Shown here: positions 28,588 through 32,695 of the stretch, piece after piece
Layout: each line of letters starts with the position of its first letter
Position numbering within the stretch: the stretch's first letter is position 1
Source: Kineococcus rubinsiae
GTDB taxonomy: Bacteria; Actinomycetota; Actinomycetes; Actinomycetales; Kineococcaceae
Length of the DNA stretch: 32,695 bases
Direction of reading: 5' to 3'
NCBI RefSeq assembly: GCF_011839805.1
Contig: NZ_VWPY01000048.1
Coordinates: 1 to 32,695 of the forward strand
Program-made: the position numbers and the translations under genes
The notes under the pieces: model-generated
What the model saw: the letters and a program-made list of their open reading frames with translations, nothing else
Told to the model about the DNA's origin: nothing
Databases searched by the model: none

Positions 28588-29664
28588 TTGAAGATCACCT
28601 ACCACAGCTTCGAAGGGCGCTACTCGGACAACCCGCGCGCCCTGCACGAGGCCCTCGTCGCCCGCGGCGACGACATCGACCACGTCTGGTTGTCCACCCC
28701 GGCGCACGCGCACGGGTTCCCGGCCGGCACGACGACCGTCGACATCGACTCGCCCGACGCGGTGGCGGCCCTCGAGTCCGCCGACGTGGTGGTCTCCAAC
28801 ACGCACCTCGACCTCGACTGGGACAAGGCGCCCACGACGTTCTACCTGCAGACCTGGCACGGCACGCCGCTGAAGACGATCCACCACGACGTGCTGTTCG
28901 CACCCGAGGGACGCCTCGCGCGCCTCGACCACGACATCGCGCGCTGGGACCACCTGCTCTCGCCGAACGCGGCCAGCACCGGGCCGCTGCGCCAGGCGTT
29001 CCGCTACGCGGGCCCCCTGTCCGAGACGGGCTACCCGCGCAACGACGTCCTCAGCGCACCCGACCGCGACGAGCGGCGGGCCAAGGCCCGCGCCGCCCTC
29101 GGGGTCCCCGAGGGCGTCACCGCGGTCCTCTACACGCCGACCTGGCGCGACGACGAGAAGTTCGGCCCCGGCCCCGACTTCTCGCTGCGGCTGGACCTCG
29201 AGCGCTTCCACGAGCAGCTGGGCGACGACCACGTGCTGCTGCTGCGGCTGCACTACATGGTCTCGGCCGCCCTCGACACGGTCGACCTCCCCGGCGTCCT
29301 GGACCTGTCGTTCCACCCGGACATCGCCGAGCTCTACCTGGCGGCGGACCTCATGGTGACCGACTACTCCTCGACGCAGTTCGACTTCGCCGTGACGGGC
29401 AAGCCGATCGTGTACTTCACCTACGACCTCGACCACTACCGCGACGACCTGCGGGGCTTCTACTTCGACTTCCCGGAGATCGCCCCCGGCCCGCTGCTGA
29501 CCACCTCCGACGAGGTCATCGCGGCGGTCGCGGACATCGCGACCGTCACCACGACGTACGCCGACCGCTACGCGCGGTTCCGCGAGACGTTCTGCCACCG
29601 CGAGGACGGCCACGCCACCGCGCGCGTCCTCGCCCTGCTCCCCCCGACGGAGGTCTCCCCGTGA
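28588..29664 (+). CDS. CDP-glycerol glycerophosphotransferase family protein (TagB/TagF-like)
   Basis: A 358-aa enzyme of the Glyphos_transf family, which transfers polyol-phosphate units from a CDP-linked donor to a growing teichoic-acid-like polymer at the cytoplasmic membrane face. The active-site motif QTWHGTPLKTI (H91) and the C-terminal FHPDIAELYLAADLMVTDYSSTQFDFAVTGKPIVYFTYDL with catalytic-region SS and D are both present. The start is taken as TTG at 28588 (GAGGAG 5 nt upstream, LKITYHSFEGRYSDNPRAL begins the conserved region); the open frame to 28492 is unconserved. The stop overlaps the GTG of the cytidylyltransferase-like gene. It is a single catalytic domain without the extra N-terminal membrane domain of long TagF proteins. 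Confidence 0.87.
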   Translation: MKITYHSFEGRYSDNPRALHEALVARGDDIDHVWLSTPAHAHGFPAGTTTVDIDSPDAVAALESADVVVSNTHLDLDWDKAPTTFYLQTWHGTPLKTIHHDVLFAPEGRLARLDHDIARWDHLLSPNAASTGPLRQAFRYAGPLSETGYPRNDVLSAPDRDERRAKARAALGVPEGVTAVLYTPTWRDDEKFGPGPDFSLRLDLERFHEQLGDDHVLLLRLHYMVSAALDTVDLPGVLDLSFHPDIAELYLAADLMVTDYSSTQFDFAVTGKPIVYFTYDLDHYRDDLRGFYFDFPEIAPGPLLTTSDEVIAAVADIATVTTTYADRYARFRETFCHREDGHATARVLALLPPTEVSP

Positions 29665-30416
29665 ACGTCCAGGTCGCCATCCTCGCCGCCGGCATGGGCA
29701 CGCGCCTCGGCCGTCCCCTGCCCAAGCCGCTGACCACCCTGCGCGACGGCCGCTCGATCATGCAGCAGCAGGTCGACAACCTGCGGGCCGTCCTGGGCCG
29801 CGACGTGCCGATCACGGCCGTCGTCGGGTTCAAGGCCGCCACGGTCATGGAAGCCGTCCCGGACCTGCTCTTCGCCTACAACGAGGAGTTCGACCGCACC
29901 AACACCAGCAAGAGCCTGCTGCGCGCCCTGACGACCTCCCACCGCGGCGGCGTCCTGTGGCTGAACGGCGACGTCGTCTTCGACCCCCGCCTCCTGCAGG
30001 TGGTCACCCCGTTCCTCGAGCGCGACGAGAGCTTCGTCTGCGTCGACACGGCGGTCGTCGGCGAGGAGGAGGTCAAGTACACGGTGGACGCGGAGGGCTT
30101 CGTCAAGGAGCTGTCCAAGACCGTGGTCGGCGGGCTCGGCGAGGCCGTCGGGATCAACTACGTCTCCTCCACCGACAAGGCCGTCCTCATCGAGCAGCTG
30201 CGCGCCTGCGAGGACACGGACTACTTCGAGCGGGGCATCGAGACCGCGATCTCCGGGCGCGGCGTCCGCGTCCACCCCGTCGACATCTCCGAGTTCGCCG
30301 CCGTGGAGATCGACTTCGAGGAGGACCTGCGGCGCGCCAACCTCATCGAGGACTGGCAGCTGCACGTCGGCGGGGTCGCCCCGGGCGGCACCCCGGCCGG
30401 TCACCACACCGTCTGA
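29661..30416 (+). CDS. LicC-like nucleotidyltransferase (probable cytidylyltransferase)
   Basis: A 251-aa NTP transferase with the signature ILAAGMGTRLGRPLPKPLTTL (residues 7-27), the metal-binding Asp in LWLNGDVVFDP, and the EFDRTNTSKSLLRAL stretch that resembles the Asn-rich loop of LicC-type choline-phosphate cytidylyltransferases. YFERGIETAI and VEIDFEEDLRRA complete the fold. It should activate a phosphorylated alcohol or sugar with CTP or another NTP. Its GTG overlaps the glycerophosphotransferase stop (GTGA), and the pair plausibly makes and uses one CDP-activated donor. Donor identity (glycerol, ribitol, choline or sugar) is not determined by sequence. Confidence 0.85.
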   Translation: MNVQVAILAAGMGTRLGRPLPKPLTTLRDGRSIMQQQVDNLRAVLGRDVPITAVVGFKAATVMEAVPDLLFAYNEEFDRTNTSKSLLRALTTSHRGGVLWLNGDVVFDPRLLQVVTPFLERDESFVCVDTAVVGEEEVKYTVDAEGFVKELSKTVVGGLGEAVGINYVSSTDKAVLIEQLRACEDTDYFERGIETAISGRGVRVHPVDISEFAAVEIDFEEDLRRANLIEDWQLHVGGVAPGGTPAGHHTV

Positions 30417-30434
30417 CGACGAGCGTTCGACGGT

Positions 30435-30464
30435 CGCGCCGGTGGGGTCGAACCCTCCGGCGCG
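30435..30464. terminator. Bidirectional terminator hairpin
   Basis: CGCGCCGG (30435-30442) pairs with CCGGCGCG (30457-30464); an inner GGGG/CCC pairing extends it. It lies between the convergent cytidylyltransferase and aldose epimerase genes. Confidence 0.75.
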
Positions 30465-30481
30465 GCCGCCGCGCACGGCGG

Positions 30482-31555
30482 TCAGGCCCAGCCGAACCGG
30501 AACTCGGTGACGGAGCGGAACTCCTCGCCCTCCAGCAGGAGGGTGCTCGGGAACTCCGGGCGGTTCGGGGAGTCCGGCAGCGCCTGCGCCTCCAGGGCGA
30601 GGCCGCTGCGCGGGCCGTAGGCGGTCCCGGACTTCCCCACGAGGGTCCCGGCGAGGCCGCCCCCGGAGAACACCTGCAGGCCCGGCTGGTCGGTCCACAC
30701 CTCCAGCGTGCGGCCCGAGACCTCCTCCACGACCCGCGCCGCTCGGCTCGCGGGACGTTCCCCGCCCGGCTCGTCGGCGAGCACGAAGCAGTGGTCGTAG
30801 CCCTTGGCCGCCAGCAGCTGCGGGTCGTCGTCCTGCACGTGGTACCCGATCGGCGTCGGGGCCCGGAAGTCGAACGGGGTCCCCGCCACCGCCCGGAACT
30901 CCCCGGTCGGCAGGCCCGTGTCGTCCACCGGCAGGAACGTCTCCGCGTCCACCTGCAGCAGGTGCGGGTCGACCGTCCCGCTGCCCTCGCCCGCGAGGTT
31001 CCAGTACGTGTGGTTGGTGAGGTTCAGCACCGTCGCCGCGTCGGTCGTCGCGACCGTCTCGACGCTCAGCGCGCCGTCGTGCAGGACGTAGCTGACGTGG
31101 ACGGACAGGGCGCCGGGGAACCCGTTGTCCCCGTCGGGGCTGAGCAGCGAGAACCGGACGCCGCGCCGGCCGTGCACCGGGTGCGCGGTCCAGAGCAGTT
31201 CCGAGAACGGCCGCAGCCCGCCGTGCAGGGCGTTGCCCCGGTCGGTCACGGGGACGGCGTGCTCGACGCCCTCGATGCGGAAGCGCCCGCGCGCCAGGCG
31301 GTTGGCGTAGCGGCCGACCGTGGCGCCGAACGAGCGGCCCTTGCCCGCGTAGGGCGCGAGCTCCCCGAAACCCAGCACGACGTCGGCGCGCTCGCCCTCG
31401 CGGTCCGGCACCAGCGCCGACTGCACGCGGGCCCCGTGCTCGACCAGCGCCACCTCGACCGCGCCGTCGTCGAGGACCCAGCGGCCGACGGGCGTCCCGT
31501 CGGCCGTGCGGCCCCAGCCGGACTCGCGACGGACCCCGTCCTGCAGCGTCTCCAC
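30482..31555 (-). CDS. Aldose 1-epimerase (galactose mutarotase family)
   Basis: A 357-aa beta-supersandwich enzyme that interconverts alpha and beta anomers of aldoses. Catalytic residues of the family are present: H111 (NALHGG), H182 (NLTNHTYWNL, proton donor), D254 (KGYDHCFV) and E322 (LALEAQALPDSPN, base). The GRYANRLARGRF substrate-binding segment is intact. No signal peptide is seen. The GTG at 31555 has a TAGCGT box 7 nt upstream, so the mRNA is probably leaderless; the same TAG is the stop codon of the upstream small membrane gene. Its sugar role fits the general theme of the window but it is not in an operon with the polyol genes. Confidence 0.93.
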   Translation of the reverse strand: METLQDGVRRESGWGRTADGTPVGRWVLDDGAVEVALVEHGARVQSALVPDREGERADVVLGFGELAPYAGKGRSFGATVGRYANRLARGRFRIEGVEHAVPVTDRGNALHGGLRPFSELLWTAHPVHGRRGVRFSLLSPDGDNGFPGALSVHVSYVLHDGALSVETVATTDAATVLNLTNHTYWNLAGEGSGTVDPHLLQVDAETFLPVDDTGLPTGEFRAVAGTPFDFRAPTPIGYHVQDDDPQLLAAKGYDHCFVLADEPGGERPASRAARVVEEVSGRTLEVWTDQPGLQVFSGGGLAGTLVGKSGTAYGPRSGLALEAQALPDSPNRPEFPSTLLLEGEEFRSVTEFRFGWA

Positions 31556-31562
31556 GGCGGCG

Positions 31563-31568
31563 ACGCTA
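31563..31568 (-). promoter_or_regulatory. -10 box TAGCGT overlapping the upstream stop codon
   Basis: On the minus strand, TAGCGT ends 7 nt before the GTG at 31555. Its TAG is the stop codon of the small membrane protein gene. Confidence 0.5.
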
Positions 31569-31892
31569 CCGCGGGGCCCCTCCTCCGGCAGGACGGCGAC
31601 CGCCGGCGCGGTGGCGCTGCCCGAGGGCCGCGACGACCGCGGCGACGACGACGCAGAGGCCGGACAGCAGCAGGACGCCGGCGGCGCTCCACCGCCAGTC
31701 CCAGGTGGTGCCGGTCACCTCGCGGGCGGTGACGCCGGCCGCGACGGCGAGCAGCACCAGGCCGCTCAGGACGGCCCCGACGTCGACCGTGCGGGGACGG
31801 GGCGGGACCGAGGGCGGCGGCACGGGCACGGGCCGGGTGAGGTCCTCGGCCCCGGTGCGGTCGGAGCGGTGCGGCTCGTCGACGGGGTCCAT
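31566..31892 (-). CDS. Small membrane protein with two transmembrane helices
   Basis: A 108-aa protein of no recognised family. A Pro-rich cytoplasmic N-terminus (about 38 residues, with VPVPPPSVPPRPR) precedes two hydrophobic helices, VGAVLSGLVLLAVAAGVTA near residues 39-58 and SAAGVLLLSGLCVVVAAVVAA near 71-92, and an Arg/Gly-rich tail. It starts one base after the stop of the PspC/LiaF-like gene, so the two are coupled. Similar short proteins often follow PspC-domain genes in actinobacteria; the role is presumably in the same envelope-stress system. Confidence 0.72.
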   Translation of the reverse strand: MDPVDEPHRSDRTGAEDLTRPVPVPPPSVPPRPRTVDVGAVLSGLVLLAVAAGVTAREVTGTTWDWRWSAAGVLLLSGLCVVVAAVVAALGQRHRAGGRRPAGGGAPR

Positions 31893-31893
31893 C

Positions 31894-32695
31894 TCAGTCC
31901 TCCTGCAGCAGTCGGCTGGACGGGGCGGCGACGCGGATCTCGCCGGCCCAGGTGCTCGCGGTGAGGACCGTCCCGGCGTCCGCGGGGACCGTCCAGTCGG
32001 CGACGTCGTCGCCGCGCACGGTGGTGGCCGCGGCGACGGCCGCAGCCTCGGGACCGACGGCGTAGACGCGCTCGACGTCGAACCCGCCGGCGGTCGTCCC
32101 GGCCGTCCCCTGGCCGGCGCCCAGGACGGGCACGACCTGCGGGGAGTCCTCGACGCGGATGGTGCCGGCGCCCACCCGCGCGGCGACGAGCACCGTGCCG
32201 CCCGTGGGGACGAGGACGTCGAGCCGGCCGGCCGCGACGGTGGCCGACGCCCGCCCGGGGACCGTCGCCACACCCGTCGGGTCGACGGCGAGGCGGCCCA
32301 CGACGGACGCGCTGTCGGGGACCTCCCGCAGGGACGCCGGCGTCGGGGCCCACTGCTGGTCGACCTCCCACTGCCACCCGCCCCCGGCCGGCAGCACGCT
32401 GGCGGCGATGGCCAGCAGCGCCAGGGGCGTCGCCAGGCCGGGCAGCGCGGTGCGGCGGCCCCGCAGCCCGGCGACCACCGCGCCCATCCCCATGACGGCG
32501 ACCGCGGCGACGAGCGCGAGCGGGACGGCGTCACCGGGCAGGGGCAGCAGCTGCCCCGCGATCACGACGACCCCGGCGGCCAGCAGCGCGAGGCCCAGGA
32601 CGAGGGAGGTGGCCAGCGGCGAGCCCGGGCGGCGGCGGGCCGCCGCCTTCACCCGCGCCGCGGCGGCGGCCTCGACCCGGGCCGCGGCCCGGCGC
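31894..32695 (-). CDS. PspC/LiaF-like membrane protein, C-terminal part (5' end off window)
   Basis: The frame is open to the right edge and 266 residues are visible. An Ala/Arg-rich linker (from which a GTG at 32652 could be mistaken for a start) leads to two or three hydrophobic helices (ATSLVLGLALLAAGVVVIA, LALVAAVAVMGMGAVVA, PLALLAIAASVLPA) and then a soluble domain. The soluble part has repeated beta-strand patterns like GRLDVLVPTGGTVLVAARVGAGTIRV, as in the LiaF C-terminal/DUF4097-like domain. This order suggests the C-terminal portion of an actinobacterial PspC-domain protein, a family involved in sensing envelope stress. The PspC domain itself would lie outside the window, so the family name is inferred. 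Confidence 0.65.
   Translation of the reverse strand, partial: RRAAARVEAAAAARVKAAARRRPGSPLATSLVLGLALLAAGVVVIAGQLLPLPGDAVPLALVAAVAVMGMGAVVAGLRGRRTALPGLATPLALLAIAASVLPAGGGWQWEVDQQWAPTPASLREVPDSASVVGRLAVDPTGVATVPGRASATVAAGRLDVLVPTGGTVLVAARVGAGTIRVEDSPQVVPVLGAGQGTAGTTAGGFDVERVYAVGPEAAAVAAATTVRGDDVADWTVPADAGTVLTASTWAGEIRVAAPSSRLLQED

Noticed and set aside
32650-32652. GTG start for a 252-aa version of the PspC/LiaF-like protein
   Set aside because: The frame continues open to the window edge with an Ala/Arg-rich linker, and no ribosome-binding site or -10 box precedes the GTG.
1-32695. CRISPR array, tRNA/rRNA genes, insertion sequences, prophage or integrative element
   Set aside because: No regularly spaced repeats, cloverleaf-like sequence, transposase/integrase motif or terminal inverted repeats with target duplication were seen, and base composition is even apart from the 28.42-28.48 kb leader.

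Overview
The window is about 73-75% GC by eye, with nearly every third codon position G or C, many GTG starts, stop/start overlaps of the GTGA/ATGA type and a CvnA-type (conservon) sensor kinase. This points to the chromosome of a high-GC actinobacterium. A Kineococcus-like member of the Kineosporiaceae is my best guess, but that is inference. I see no tRNA, rRNA, CRISPR array, insertion sequence, phage gene or integration scar. The 35 genes called cover about 92% of the window.

Layout. 1-2086 (-): partial CvnA-like nitrate/nitrite-sensor-domain histidine kinase running off the left edge. 2309-5712 (+): MobA-like nucleotidyltransferase, PIG3-type quinone oxidoreductase and a GH15 glucoamylase/trehalase-family enzyme, the last two coupled by a 4-nt overlap. 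5742-6272 (-): Hsp20 with a HAIR-like (HspR) operator upstream. 6413-8094 (+): ketose 3-epimerase coupled to an SDR dehydrogenase, then a methyltransferase and an aldo/keto reductase. 9902-15999: a polyol uptake and oxidation locus, with a divergent SorC/DeoR-type regulator, a Tat-dependent lipoprotein binding protein, two permeases and mannitol 2-dehydrogenase, but no ATPase gene. 16137-17201: PucR/CdaR-like regulator. 17239-22434: three regulator/enzyme modules (NmrA with MarR, a DHFR/RibD-like reductase, XRE/MmyB-type regulator with SDR), then glycerophosphodiesterase coupled to a small unknown protein. 22617-27626: Nei2 DNA glycosylase, amidohydrolase, SRPBCC protein, GNAT acetyltransferase and a WYL regulator divergent from a DinB-family protein. 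27806-28212: CsbD-like stress protein and a small basic protein. 28588-30416: a two-gene cell-surface polymer module (CDP-glycerol glycerophosphotransferase family plus LicC-like cytidylyltransferase) behind a long, apparently structured leader. 30482-32695 (-): aldose 1-epimerase, a small two-helix membrane protein and the C-terminal part of a PspC/LiaF-like membrane protein.

How it works together. The central theme is sugar and polyol metabolism: uptake of a hexitol and its oxidation to ketose at 9.9-16 kb, with ketose epimerisation and dehydrogenation at 6.4-8.1 kb. Several regulators sit divergently beside their probable targets with small palindromes between them. A recurring architecture is a TANNNT-like -10 box 6-7 nt before an ATG/GTG, which predicts many leaderless mRNAs. 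In two places the TAG stop of one gene forms the start of the next gene's -10 box.

Most genes are ordinary housekeeping or accessory enzymes. The least explained signal is the 28.34-28.59 kb leader: nested inverted repeats, a sharp fall in G/C at third positions, an octamer complementary to the downstream ribosome-binding site, and a TTG start. I regard it as a candidate regulatory RNA. It is not a demonstrated system.
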